This document shows, in pieces, positions 43,266 to 51,952 of a DNA stretch of 64,000 nucleotides. Each line of letters starts with the position of its first letter. Position 1 is the stretch's first letter. The position numbers and the translations under genes were made by a program. Source of the stretch: Pseudomonas fluorescens (lineage in GTDB: Bacteria > Pseudomonadota > Gammaproteobacteria > Pseudomonadales > Pseudomonadaceae); the NCBI RefSeq assembly GCF_001648775.1, contig NZ_LVEJ01000021.1:1-64000 (forward strand), written 5' to 3'. Below the pieces are notes generated by a model that made no database searches, was not told where the DNA came from, and saw only the letters and a program-made list of their open reading frames with translations.

Positions 43266-43790
43266 TCAAAGGTAAGCGGCGTTGGCCGCATCGAGGCGGC
43301 CCTGGGCGCGCAGGATCAATTCGCAGAATTCGCGGGCGGCACCTTCGCCGCCACGGGCGCGGGTAACGCCATGGGCATGTTCGCGCACGAAGTCGGCCGC
43401 ATTGGCCACTGCCATGCCGAGGCCGACGCGGCGGATCACCGGCAGATCTGGCAAGTCGTCACCGAGGTAGGCGACCTCTTCGTAGCTTAGGCCCAGTTGT
43501 TCAAGTAGGCCGTCGAGAACGACCAATTTGTCTTCACGCCCCTGGAACAGGTGGGGAATCCCCAGGTTTTTCGCGCGACGTTCGACCACCGGTGTTTTGC
43601 GACCACTGATGATAGCGGTCTGCACGCCGGCGTTCATCAGCATTTTGATGCCTTGGCCGTCGAGGGTGTTGAAGGTCTTGAATTCACTGCCGTCTTCAAG
43701 GAAGTACAGGCGACCGTCGGTGAGAACGCCGTCGACGTCGAAAACCGCCAGTTTGATCGCTTTGCCGCGTTGCAGCAGATCGTTGCTCAT
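43266..43790 (-). CDS. kdsC: 3-deoxy-D-manno-octulosonate 8-phosphate phosphatase
   Basis: A 174-residue HAD phosphatase without cap domain. The nucleophile motif is FDVDGVLTDGRLYF; motif II lies in IISGRKTPVVERRAKNLGI; motif III in YLGDDLPDLPVIRRVG. It releases phosphate from KDO-8P for lipid A-core synthesis. It overlaps kdsD by one base at 43790. Confidence 0.96.
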   Translation of the reverse strand: MSNDLLQRGKAIKLAVFDVDGVLTDGRLYFLEDGSEFKTFNTLDGQGIKMLMNAGVQTAIISGRKTPVVERRAKNLGIPHLFQGREDKLVVLDGLLEQLGLSYEEVAYLGDDLPDLPVIRRVGLGMAVANAADFVREHAHGVTRARGGEGAAREFCELILRAQGRLDAANAAYL

Positions 43791-44764
43791 TACATCACTC
43801 CTGCGCGCAGCAGATCGGAGAGGTTGAAGGCGCCGACCGGGCGATCTTCTTCATCCACAACGACCAGTGCGTTGATCCGGTGGTCTTCCATGATTTTCAG
43901 CGCTTCGGCGGCGAGCATCTCGGGCCGGGCGGTTTTGCCGTGTGCGGTCATCACCTGATCGATGGTGGCGCTGCGGATGTCGATGCTGCGATCCAGCGTG
44001 CGGCGCAAGTCGCCGTCGGTGAAGATCCCGGCCAGTTTACCGTCAGTTTCAAGGATGACGGTCATGCCCAGACCTTTACGGGTCATTTCCATCAGCGCGT
44101 CCTTGAGCAACGTGCCGCGTTGTACTTGCGGCAACTCTTGCCCGGCGTGCATGACATTTTCCACTTTCAGCAGCAGGCGACGGCCCAGGGCACCGCCGGG
44201 GTGCGAGAACGCGAAGTCTTCAGCGGTAAAGCCGCGCGCCTCCAGCAGGGCGACCGCGAGGGCGTCGCCCATGACCAGTGCCGCCGTGGTCGAGGAGGTC
44301 GGCGCCAGGTTCAATGGGCAGGCCTCGTGCTCGACGTGAACGTTGAGATTGACTTCGGCGGCCTTGGCCAGCGGCGATTGCGGATTGCCGGTGACGCTGA
44401 TCAGCTGGATGCCCAGACGCTTGATCAGCGGCAGCAGGGTAACGATTTCGTTGGTCGAGCCGGAGTTCGACAGGGCCAGGATCACGTCATCGCGGGTGAT
44501 CATGCCCATGTCGCCGTGGCTGGCCTCGGCCGGATGGACGAAAAAGGCCGGGGTGCCGGTGCTGGCCAGGGTCGCGGCAATCTTGTTGCCAATGTGCCCG
44601 GACTTGCCCATGCCGACCACGACCACACGGCCCTTGCTGGCCAGAATCATCTCGCAAGCGCGTACGAAATCGGCGTCGATATGGGGCAACAAGCCTTGTA
44701 CGGCTTCCACTTCGAGTTGGATGGTGCGTTGTGCCGATTGAATCAGGTCGCTGGATTGGCTCAT
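43790..44764 (-). CDS. kdsD: D-arabinose 5-phosphate isomerase
   Basis: A 324-residue isomerase converting ribulose 5-phosphate to arabinose 5-phosphate, the first step to KDO. An N-terminal SIS domain (about 35-170, VVVGMGKSGHIGNKIAATLAS and LALSNSGSTNEI) is followed by two CBS domains (about 205-324). The start ATG 44764 gives MSQSSDLIQSAQ; upstream frame extension is unlikely. It is the first gene of the minus-strand kds-lpt-rpoN block and diverges from mlaF across 275 bp. Confidence 0.95.
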   Translation of the reverse strand: MSQSSDLIQSAQRTIQLEVEAVQGLLPHIDADFVRACEMILASKGRVVVVGMGKSGHIGNKIAATLASTGTPAFFVHPAEASHGDMGMITRDDVILALSNSGSTNEIVTLLPLIKRLGIQLISVTGNPQSPLAKAAEVNLNVHVEHEACPLNLAPTSSTTAALVMGDALAVALLEARGFTAEDFAFSHPGGALGRRLLLKVENVMHAGQELPQVQRGTLLKDALMEMTRKGLGMTVILETDGKLAGIFTDGDLRRTLDRSIDIRSATIDQVMTAHGKTARPEMLAAEALKIMEDHRINALVVVDEEDRPVGAFNLSDLLRAGVM

Positions 44765-45039
44765 GTCAGAAATCGTATAGCCCGATGAAAAGGCGGCGAT
44801 TATAGCGGTTATGTGGCAAAGCCTCACGCAAGTTCGTCGTGCTTTGTCATTACTCGTAACCAAAACCCTGAAAAACCCCCTGCAACCCAGTCAAGTCGCT
44901 GAACACAGCCCGGCACAGGCCTTGGGCGCTTGGCCTTTGCAGTGATATAGTTCGCCGCCAGTTCGGCCTGCCTCCGAGGTATGTGCTTTCCCAGGAAAGC
45001 CAGGCGTCCGAGTGAGAGGCTGCATCGCAAGGAGTTTAG

Positions 45040-45849
45040 ATGAGTGCCGATAACGCCTACGCGGTCGAGCTGAAGGGAGTCTCCTTCAAGCGCGGTGCGC
45101 GCAGCATTTTCAATAACGTCGATATTCGCATCCCGCGCGGCAAGGTCACCGGCATCATGGGGCCTTCCGGGTGTGGCAAGACCACACTGCTGAGGTTGAT
45201 GGGCGCACAGTTGCGTCCCTCCAGCGGCGAGGTCTGGGTCAACGGTCAGAACCTGCCGAAGCTGTCGCGCAGTGATCTGTTCGATGCGCGCAAGCACATG
45301 GGCGTGCTGTTTCAGAGCGGCGCGCTGTTCACCGATCTCGATGTTTTCGAGAACGTTGCTTTTCCCCTGCGCGTTCATACCGATCTGCCGGAAGAGATGA
45401 TCCGCGACATCGTCCTGCTCAAATTGCAGGCCGTGGGTTTGCGCGGCGCCATCGAGCTGATGCCGGATGAACTGTCCGGTGGCATGAAGCGTCGCGTGGC
45501 GCTGGCCCGGGCCATTGCGCTCGATCCACAGATCCTCATGTACGACGAACCGTTCGTCGGTCAGGACCCGATCGCCATGGGCGTGCTGGTGCGTCTGATC
45601 CGCCTGCTCAACGATGCGCTGGGTATCACCAGCATCGTGGTGTCCCACGACCTCGCCGAAACCGCGAGCATTGCCGACTACATCTATGTAGTGGGTGATG
45701 GTCAGGTGTTGGGGCAGGGCACGCCGGATGAGCTGATGAACTCGGACGAGCCACGTATCCGTCAGTTCATGACCGGTAATCCCGATGGCCCGGTGCCGTA
45801 CCATTTTCCAGCGACGGATTACCGCGCAGATCTTCTGGGGAAGCGCTGA
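45040..45849 (+). CDS. mlaF: Phospholipid ABC transporter ATP-binding protein MlaF
   Basis: A 269-residue ABC ATPase of the Mla pathway (Ttg2A in P. putida). Walker A GPSGCGKTTLLR, signature LSGGMKRRVALARAIALDP and Walker B ILMYDEPFVGQDP are present. With MlaE, D and B it moves phospholipids between the inner membrane and MlaC to keep outer-membrane asymmetry, which contributes to solvent tolerance. Good AAGGAG ribosome binding site. It overlaps mlaE by one base. Confidence 0.96.
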   Translation: MSADNAYAVELKGVSFKRGARSIFNNVDIRIPRGKVTGIMGPSGCGKTTLLRLMGAQLRPSSGEVWVNGQNLPKLSRSDLFDARKHMGVLFQSGALFTDLDVFENVAFPLRVHTDLPEEMIRDIVLLKLQAVGLRGAIELMPDELSGGMKRRVALARAIALDPQILMYDEPFVGQDPIAMGVLVRLIRLLNDALGITSIVVSHDLAETASIADYIYVVGDGQVLGQGTPDELMNSDEPRIRQFMTGNPDGPVPYHFPATDYRADLLGKR

Positions 45850-46646
45850 TGCGCAGAATTTCATTAATAGAACGCGTACGCCGCTTCGGCGAATCGGCGA
45901 TCGACGCCGTAGCGGTGTTCGGTCGTGCGACGCTGTTTCTGTTCCACGCCTTGCTCGGGCGCGGCGGTATCAGTGGCGGTTTTGGCCTGTTGGTCAAGCA
46001 ACTGCATTCGGTCGGCGTGATGTCGCTGGTGATCATCGTCGTTTCCGGGATTTTCATCGGCATGGTGCTGGCGCTGCAGGGCTTCAGCATTCTGTCGAGC
46101 TACGGTTCGGAGCAGGCGGTGGGGCAGATGGTTGCGCTGACCTTGCTGCGCGAACTGGGGCCGGTGGTGACCGCGCTGTTGTTCGCCGGGCGTGCCGGTT
46201 CGGCGCTGACCGCTGAAATCGGCAACATGAAATCCACCGAACAGCTGTCCAGCCTGGAAATGATCGGCGTCGATCCGCTCAAATACATCATTGCTCCGCG
46301 CCTGTGGGCCGGCTTCATTTCCCTGCCGGTGCTGGCGATGATTTTCAGCGTGGTGGGCATCTGGGGCGGCTCGTGGGTGGCTGTCGACTGGCTGGGCGTG
46401 TATGAAGGTTCCTACTGGGCGAACATGCAAAACAGCGTGAACTTCACCAGTGATGTACTCAACGGTGTCATCAAAAGCATCGTTTTCGCCTTTGTCGTGA
46501 CCTGGATCGCCGTATTCCAAGGCTACGACTGTGAGCCCACTTCCGAGGGCATCAGTCGCGCCACCACCAAGACTGTAGTGTTTGCCTCGCTGGCAGTGCT
46601 CGGCCTGGACTTTATTCTGACCGCTTTGATGTTTGGAGATTTCTGA
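45849..46646 (+). CDS. mlaE: Phospholipid ABC transporter permease MlaE
   Basis: A 265-residue permease with about five helices and the MlaE family motifs GVMSLVIIVVSGIFIGMVLALQG, LLRELGPVVTALLFAGRAGSALTAEIG and CEPTSEGISRATTKTVV. It forms the membrane core of the MlaFEDB complex. One-base overlaps on both sides show tight coupling. Confidence 0.96.
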   Translation: MRRISLIERVRRFGESAIDAVAVFGRATLFLFHALLGRGGISGGFGLLVKQLHSVGVMSLVIIVVSGIFIGMVLALQGFSILSSYGSEQAVGQMVALTLLRELGPVVTALLFAGRAGSALTAEIGNMKSTEQLSSLEMIGVDPLKYIIAPRLWAGFISLPVLAMIFSVVGIWGGSWVAVDWLGVYEGSYWANMQNSVNFTSDVLNGVIKSIVFAFVVTWIAVFQGYDCEPTSEGISRATTKTVVFASLAVLGLDFILTALMFGDF

Positions 46647-47113
46647 TGCAAAACCGCACCCTGGAAATCGGTGTCGGCCTGTTCCTGCTGGCAGGGATCC
46701 TGGCTTTGTTACTGCTTGCGTTGCGGGTCAGTGGCCTGTCTCCGACGTCGACCACCGACACTTATAAACTGTATGCCTACTTCGACAATATCGCCGGTTT
46801 GACGGTCAGAGCCAAAGTGACCATGGCCGGTGTGACCATCGGCAAGGTCACGGCGATCGATCTGGATCGCGACAGCTTCACCGGTCGGGTGACCCTGCAA
46901 GTGGATAAAAAGGTCGACAATCTGCCGACTGACTCCACAGCGTCTATCCTGACCGCTGGTCTGCTGGGCGAGAAGTACATCGGTATCAGCGTCGGCGGGG
47001 AAGACAAACCGCTGAAGGATGGTGGAACCATTCACGACACGCAGTCGTCACTGGTACTGGAAGACCTGATCGGTAAATTCCTGCTCAATACCGTTAGCAA
47101 AGACGCCAAATGA
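46646..47113 (+). CDS. mlaD: MlaD, MCE-domain substrate-binding subunit
   Basis: A 155-residue protein with one N-terminal helix (about 6-27) and one MCE domain (about 38-115; LTVRAKVTMAGVTIGKVTAIDLD, LTAGLLGEKYIGIS). It forms a hexameric ring anchored to the inner membrane that passes lipid to MlaC. Confidence 0.95.
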   Translation: MQNRTLEIGVGLFLLAGILALLLLALRVSGLSPTSTTDTYKLYAYFDNIAGLTVRAKVTMAGVTIGKVTAIDLDRDSFTGRVTLQVDKKVDNLPTDSTASILTAGLLGEKYIGISVGGEDKPLKDGGTIHDTQSSLVLEDLIGKFLLNTVSKDAK

Positions 47114-47124
47114 GGAGCTTTTGA

Positions 47125-47778
47125 ATGATCTCTACCTTGCGACGTGGCCTGTTGGTGTTGCTCGCGGCATTGCCACTGATGGGTAACGCTGTGGCTGCAC
47201 AGTCTGCGCATGATCTGGTTCAGGACACCACGAACCGGATGCTTGCCGACCTGTCGGCCAACAAAGAGAAGTACAAGCAGGACCCGCAGGATTTCTACAC
47301 GGCGCTGAACACCATCGTCGGTCCGGTGGTGGATGCCGAAGGCATTTCCAAAAGCATCATGACGGTCAAGTATTCGCGCAAGGCTACGCCGGCGCAGATG
47401 CAGACCTTCCAGGAAAACTTCAAAAAAGGCCTGTTCCAGTTCTACGGTAACGCCTTGCTCGAGTACAACAATCAGGGCATCACCGTTGATCCGGCCAAGG
47501 ACGAGTCGGGCGATCGCACCAGCGTTGGCATGACCGTAAAAGGCACCAACGGCGCGATCTACCCGGTGCAGTACACGCTGGAGAAGATCAACGGCGAGTG
47601 GAAACTGCGCAACGTGATCATCAACGGCATCAACATCGGCAAGCTGTTCCGTGATCAGTTCGCCGACGCCATGCAGCGCAATGGCAATGATCTGGACAAG
47701 ACCATCAACAATTGGGCTGGTGAAGTCGCCAAGGCCAAAGAAGAAACCGACAAAGCTGCCGCGAAGCCAGCGCAATGA
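47125..47778 (+). CDS. mlaC: MlaC, periplasmic phospholipid-binding protein
   Basis: A 217-residue secreted protein with signal peptide (about 1-23, cleavage near AVA) and the MlaC/Ttg2D fold (DLVQDTTNRMLADLSANKE, GNALLEYNNQGITV, WKLRNVIINGINIGKLFRDQF). It shuttles phospholipid across the periplasm. The tail is Lys/Ala-rich. It overlaps mlaB by 4 nt. Confidence 0.95.
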   Translation: MISTLRRGLLVLLAALPLMGNAVAAQSAHDLVQDTTNRMLADLSANKEKYKQDPQDFYTALNTIVGPVVDAEGISKSIMTVKYSRKATPAQMQTFQENFKKGLFQFYGNALLEYNNQGITVDPAKDESGDRTSVGMTVKGTNGAIYPVQYTLEKINGEWKLRNVIINGINIGKLFRDQFADAMQRNGNDLDKTINNWAGEVAKAKEETDKAAAKPAQ

Positions 47779-48080
47779 GTGAGGCCGCAGTTCGTATGAG
47801 TGATGTCGACGAGCTCTTGCTCAGCGGAGTGCTGGACTATCGAACCGGTGCCGACCTGCGCAAGGAAGGTCAGACGCTGATCAAATCCAGCAAGGCAGCC
47901 GCGCTGGTGATTGATTGCTCGGCGGTGAAGAAGTCCAGCAGCGTCGGCTTGTCGTTGCTGCTGTGCTTCATGCGCGATGCCAAGGCGGCCGGCAAGGCCG
48001 TGAGCATCCGTGCGATGCCCGAAGATATGCGCGAAATCGCTCAGGTCAGTGAACTGACCGAACTGTTGGCGCAACCCTGA
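47775..48080 (+). CDS. mlaB: MlaB, STAS-domain subunit
   Basis: A 101-residue STAS-domain protein (core VIDCSAVKKSSSVGLSLLLCFMRDA) that binds MlaF and stabilises or stimulates the transporter. Its start overlaps the mlaC stop in ATGA. A terminator follows. Confidence 0.93.
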   Translation: MSEAAVRMSDVDELLLSGVLDYRTGADLRKEGQTLIKSSKAAALVIDCSAVKKSSSVGLSLLLCFMRDAKAAGKAVSIRAMPEDMREIAQVSELTELLAQP

Positions 48081-48097
48081 ACCCGCATCAATAAAGA

Positions 48098-48150
48098 AGC
48101 CCCCCGTCAGAGTCCTGCCATGCGGGGTTCGCAGGCGCGGGGCTTTTTTG
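48098..48150 (+). terminator. Terminator after mlaB
   Basis: AAGCCCC (48098-48104) pairs with GGGGCTT (48140-48146) around an internal CCTGC/GCAGG hairpin, followed by a run of T. It ends the mlaFEDCB transcript. Confidence 0.75.
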
Positions 48151-48157
48151 TATGATG
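48129..48157 (+). promoter_or_regulatory. Candidate ibaG-murA promoter
   Basis: TTCGCA (48129-48134) and TATGAT (48152-48157) are spaced by 17 bp and overlap the mlaB terminator, 38 bp before the ibaG start. It would restart transcription for ibaG and murA. Confidence 0.4.
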
Positions 48158-48195
48158 TCCGACCCGTGCGCACAGGGCGCCGATTGAGGTTGAGC

Positions 48196-48435
48196 ATGCA
48201 GGCCGTAGAAGTGAAGAGCTTCCTTGAAGGAAAGCTGCCCGGAACGTTGGTAGAAGTTGAGGGCGAAGGCTGCAATTTCCAGCTGAACGTGATTAGCGAT
48301 GAACTGGCGGCGTTGAGCCCGGTGAAGCGTCAGCAGCAGGTCTATGCCCATTTGAACCCATGGATCACCGATGGCAGCATCCATGCGGTCACTATGAAAT
48401 TTTTCAGCAGCGCGGCCTGGGCCGAGCGCACCTGA
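48196..48435 (+). CDS. ibaG: BolA family protein IbaG
   Basis: A 79-residue BolA/YrbA-type protein with the family core GCNFQLNVISDELAALSPVKRQQQVYAHL and the conserved C-terminal IHAVTMKFFS. BolA proteins pair with monothiol glutaredoxin and bind Fe-S clusters; IbaG is acid-induced in E. coli. ATG 48196 follows TGAGGTTGAGC; the longer in-frame extension from 48148 covers the promoter region. It is 22 bp before murA. Confidence 0.92.
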   Translation: MQAVEVKSFLEGKLPGTLVEVEGEGCNFQLNVISDELAALSPVKRQQQVYAHLNPWITDGSIHAVTMKFFSSAAWAERT

Positions 48436-48457
48436 GCCTAAGGGCGTCGAGATTCTT

Positions 48458-49723
48458 ATGGATAAATTGATTATTACCGGTGGCGCTCGTCTTGATGGCG
48501 AGATCCGCATTTCCGGCGCAAAAAACTCCGCCCTGCCGATCCTGGCTGCCACCCTGCTGTGCGATGGCCCGGTGACCGTTGGCAACCTGCCGCACCTGCA
48601 CGACATCACCACCATGATCGAGCTGTTCGGTCGCATGGGCATTGAGCCGGTGATCGACGAGAAACTCAGCGTCGAAATCGACCCACGCACCATCAAGACC
48701 CTGATCGCGCCGTACGAACTGGTGAAAACCATGCGTGCGTCGATCCTGGTACTGGGCCCGATGGTTGCCCGTTTCGGTGAAGCCGAAGTGGCGCTGCCTG
48801 GCGGTTGTGCCATCGGTTCGCGTCCGGTTGACTTGCACATCCGTGGTCTCGAAGCCATGGGCGCAGTCATCGACGTCGAAGGCGGTTACATCAAGGCCAA
48901 GGCGCCTGAAGGTGGCCTGCGCGGTGCAAGCTTCTTCTTCGATACCGTCAGTGTGACCGGTACCGAGAACATCATGATGGCGGCTGCTCTGGCCAAGGGC
49001 CGCAGCGTGCTGCAGAACGCCGCCCGCGAGCCAGAAGTGGTTGACCTGGCGAACTTCCTCAACGCCATGGGCGCCAAGGTTTCCGGTGCCGGTACCGACA
49101 CCATCACCATCGATGGCGTCGAGCGTCTGGGTTCGGCTTTCTATAAGGTCATGCCTGACCGTATCGAAACCGGTACCTATCTGGTCGCTGCTGCCGTTAC
49201 CGGTGGTCGCGTCAAGGTCAAGGACACTGATCCGACCATCCTCGAAGCCGTTCTGGAAAAACTCCGTGAAGCCGGCGCAGAAATCACCTGCGGTGAAGAC
49301 TGGATCGAGCTGAACATGCACGGCAAGCGTCCGAAAGCGGTTAACGTGCGCACCGCGCCGTACCCGGCTTTCCCGACTGACATGCAAGCGCAGTTCATCT
49401 CGCTCAACGCCATTGCCGAAGGCACCGGTGCGGTGATCGAGACGATCTTCGAAAACCGTTTCATGCACGTCTACGAGCTGCACCGCATGGGCGCCAAGAT
49501 CCAGGTCGAAGGCAACACTGCCATCGTCACCGGTACCGAAGTCCTGAAAGGCGCGCCAGTCATGGCGACCGACCTGCGTGCTTCGGCCAGTCTGGTGATC
49601 TCGGCACTGGTTGCCGAAGGCGATACCCTGATCGACCGCATCTACCACATCGACCGTGGTTACGAGTGCATCGAAGAAAAACTGCAGATGCTGGGCGCCA
49701 AGATCCGTCGCGTTCCGGGCTGA
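48458..49723 (+). CDS. murA: UDP-N-acetylglucosamine 1-carboxyvinyltransferase
   Basis: The 421-residue enzyme of the first committed step of peptidoglycan synthesis, transferring enolpyruvate from PEP to UDP-GlcNAc. It has the EPSP-synthase-like double fold, ISGAKNSALPILAATLL at the N-terminus, the fosfomycin-reactive Cys117 in LPGGCAIGSRPVDLH, and TDMQAQFISLNAIAEG. A hairpin-rich leader separates it from hisG. Confidence 0.98.
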   Translation: MDKLIITGGARLDGEIRISGAKNSALPILAATLLCDGPVTVGNLPHLHDITTMIELFGRMGIEPVIDEKLSVEIDPRTIKTLIAPYELVKTMRASILVLGPMVARFGEAEVALPGGCAIGSRPVDLHIRGLEAMGAVIDVEGGYIKAKAPEGGLRGASFFFDTVSVTGTENIMMAAALAKGRSVLQNAAREPEVVDLANFLNAMGAKVSGAGTDTITIDGVERLGSAFYKVMPDRIETGTYLVAAAVTGGRVKVKDTDPTILEAVLEKLREAGAEITCGEDWIELNMHGKRPKAVNVRTAPYPAFPTDMQAQFISLNAIAEGTGAVIETIFENRFMHVYELHRMGAKIQVEGNTAIVTGTEVLKGAPVMATDLRASASLVISALVAEGDTLIDRIYHIDRGYECIEEKLQMLGAKIRRVPG

Positions 49724-49734
49724 TTGCTGCATCG

Positions 49735-49819
49735 GGACACAGGGACGTGTCCACTGAATTCGTTTTGAGTCGAGCCGGTTTCCGGCTCGATGTGTGTCCG
49801 GCGCCGATTGCGACCGGAC
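49735..49819 (+). promoter_or_regulatory. Three-hairpin leader between murA and hisG, first hairpin RsmA/CsrA-like
   Basis: Hairpin 1 (GGACAC 49735-49740, GTGTCC 49747-49752) displays AGGGAC as a hexaloop; together ACAGGGACGT (49739-49748) matches the RsmA/CsrA consensus ACANGGANGU. Hairpin 2 is a perfect 9-bp stem TCGAGCCGG/CCGGCTCGA (49770-49790). Hairpin 3 is GTCCGG/CCGGAC (49796-49819). None has a T-tract. The hisG ribosome binding site (AAGGA) follows about 10 nt later. Confidence 0.5.
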
Positions 49820-49850
49820 ATGAGTACCTTGATAAGGACTGACGTTTCCC

Positions 49851-50486
49851 ATGTTGACCATCGCACTGTCCAAGGGCCGCATCCTTGACGACACCCTGCC
49901 GCTTCTCGCCGAAGCGGGCATCGTGCCGACCGAGAATCCGGACAAGAGCCGCAAGCTGATCATTCCCACGACGCAGGACGATGTTCGTCTGCTGATCGTG
50001 CGTGCCACCGATGTGCCGACCTATGTCGAGCATGGCGCGGCTGACCTCGGCGTTGCCGGTAAAGACGTGTTGATGGAATACACCGGCCAGGGCCTGTACG
50101 AGCCACTGGATCTGCAGATTGCCCAGTGCAAGCTGATGACCGCCGGCAAGATCGGCGCGCCTGAGCCCAAGGGCCGTCTGCGCGTGGCGACCAAGTTCGT
50201 CAACGTCGCCAAGCGTTACTACGCCGAGCAGGGCCGTCAGGTCGACATCATCAAGCTGTACGGCTCGATGGAGCTGGCACCGCTGATCGGTCTGGCCGAC
50301 AAGATCATCGACGTGGTCGACACCGGCAACACCCTGCGCGCCAACGGCCTGGAACCTCAGGAACTGATCGCCACGATCAGCTCGCGCCTGGTGGTCAACA
50401 AGGCTTCGATGAAAATGCAACACGCCCGAATCCAGGCGTTGATCGATACCCTGCGCAACGCAGTGGAATCGCGACACCGCGGCTGA
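49851..50486 (+). CDS. hisG: ATP phosphoribosyltransferase, short form
   Basis: A 211-residue HisG-S that starts histidine synthesis by joining PRPP and ATP. Short-form enzymes lack the C-terminal regulatory domain and need HisZ, not encoded here. Motifs: LTIALSKGRILDDTLPLL, GAADLGVAGKDVL and the PRPP loop DVVDTGNTLRANGL. A terminator lies between it and hisD. Confidence 0.96.
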   Translation: MLTIALSKGRILDDTLPLLAEAGIVPTENPDKSRKLIIPTTQDDVRLLIVRATDVPTYVEHGAADLGVAGKDVLMEYTGQGLYEPLDLQIAQCKLMTAGKIGAPEPKGRLRVATKFVNVAKRYYAEQGRQVDIIKLYGSMELAPLIGLADKIIDVVDTGNTLRANGLEPQELIATISSRLVVNKASMKMQHARIQALIDTLRNAVESRHRG

Positions 50487-50538
50487 TTCACCCGCGCGAC
50501 GTTAAGTCGCGCCCGTCTATCCGCCTCATAGCCAGAAT

Positions 50539-50588
50539 CTCAGGTGCCCAAGCGGAAACGACTGCTAAGTTAGGGCGCCTGAGTTTTT
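50539..50588 (+). terminator. Terminator between hisG and hisD
   Basis: CTCAGGTGCCC (50539-50549) pairs with GGGCGCCTGAG (50573-50583) with one G.U, followed by five T residues. The 23-nt loop is long. hisD starts 24 bp later, so it may act as an attenuator. Confidence 0.7.
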
Positions 50589-50611
50589 GCCATTCCTATG
50601 AGGCTCTCGCT

Positions 50612-51949
50612 ATGACCGCACCGACTGCAATTCGCCGACTCAACGCTGCTGACCCGGATTTCGCGCATCATCTGGATCATCTGCTGAGCTGGGAAAGTGT
50701 GTCTGACGACTCGGTCAATCAGCGCGTGCTGGACATCATCAAGGCTGTGCGCGAACGCGGTGACGCGGCGCTGGTGGAGTTCACCCAGAAGTTCGACGGC
50801 CTCGAAGTCGCCTCGATGGCTGATCTGATCCTGCCGCGTGAGCGTCTGGAACTGGCCCTGACCCGCATCACCGTGGCGCAGCGCGAAGCGTTGGAAAAAG
50901 CCGCGGCCCGCGTACGCAGCTACCACGAAAAACAGAAGCAGGATTCCTGGAGCTACACCGAAGCCGACGGCACTGTGCTCGGCCAAAAGGTCACGCCGCT
51001 GGACCGCGCCGGTCTGTACGTGCCGGGCGGCAAGGCGTCGTACCCCTCGTCAGTGTTGATGAACGCGATTCCGGCCAAGGTCGCCGGTGTGACCGAAGTG
51101 GTCATGGTCGTGCCGACCCCGCGTGGTGAAATCAACGAGTTGGTATTGGCCGCCGCGTGCATTGCCGGCGTTGACCGGGTCTTCACCATCGGTGGCGCGC
51201 AAGCCGTCGCGGCCCTGGCCTACGGCACCGAAAGCGTGCCGAAGGTCGACAAAGTGGTTGGCCCGGGCAACATCTATGTCGCTACCGCCAAACGTCACGT
51301 GTTCGGTCAGGTCGGCATCGACATGATCGCCGGCCCTTCGGAAATCCTCGTGGTGTGCGACGGCCAGACTGACCCGGACTGGATCGCCATGGATCTGTTC
51401 TCGCAAGCCGAGCACGACGAAGACGCGCAGGCGATTCTGGTCAGCCCGGACGCCGAGTTCCTCGACAAGGTCGCCGCGAGCATCGACAAATTGCTGCCGA
51501 CCATGGACCGCGCGACCATCATCGAAACCTCGATCAATGGCCGTGGTGCACTGATTCACGTGAAGGACATGGCGCAAGCCATCGAAGTCGCCAACCGTAT
51601 CGCCCCGGAACACCTGGAGCTGTCGGTCGCTGACCCGCAGGCCTGGCTGCCGCAGATCCGCCACGCCGGCGCGATCTTCATGGGCCGTCACACTTCCGAA
51701 GCGCTGGGCGACTACTGCGCAGGCCCGAACCACGTATTGCCGACTTCCGGCACTGCGCGTTTCTCCTCGCCGCTGGGCGTGTACGACTTCCAGAAGCGTT
51801 CGTCGATCATCTTCTGCTCCGAGGCCGGTGCTTCCGAACTGGGTAAAACCGCCTCCGTGCTGGCCCGTGGCGAATCGCTGAGCGCCCACGCGCGCAGCGC
51901 CGAATACCGCATCAAAGACGAAGACTTTCTACAAGGGCAGGGGAACTGA
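50612..51949 (+). CDS. hisD: Histidinol dehydrogenase
   Basis: A 445-residue zinc enzyme catalysing the last two oxidations to histidine. Signature ISGPSEILVVCDGQTDPDWIA-like region (here IAGPSEILVVCDG), metal and catalytic residues in SQAEHDEDAQAILVS, and IAPEHLELSV. It is followed after 3 bp by hisC. Confidence 0.97.
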   Translation: MTAPTAIRRLNAADPDFAHHLDHLLSWESVSDDSVNQRVLDIIKAVRERGDAALVEFTQKFDGLEVASMADLILPRERLELALTRITVAQREALEKAAARVRSYHEKQKQDSWSYTEADGTVLGQKVTPLDRAGLYVPGGKASYPSSVLMNAIPAKVAGVTEVVMVVPTPRGEINELVLAAACIAGVDRVFTIGGAQAVAALAYGTESVPKVDKVVGPGNIYVATAKRHVFGQVGIDMIAGPSEILVVCDGQTDPDWIAMDLFSQAEHDEDAQAILVSPDAEFLDKVAASIDKLLPTMDRATIIETSINGRGALIHVKDMAQAIEVANRIAPEHLELSVADPQAWLPQIRHAGAIFMGRHTSEALGDYCAGPNHVLPTSGTARFSSPLGVYDFQKRSSIIFCSEAGASELGKTASVLARGESLSAHARSAEYRIKDEDFLQGQGN

Positions 51950-51952
51950 GCG

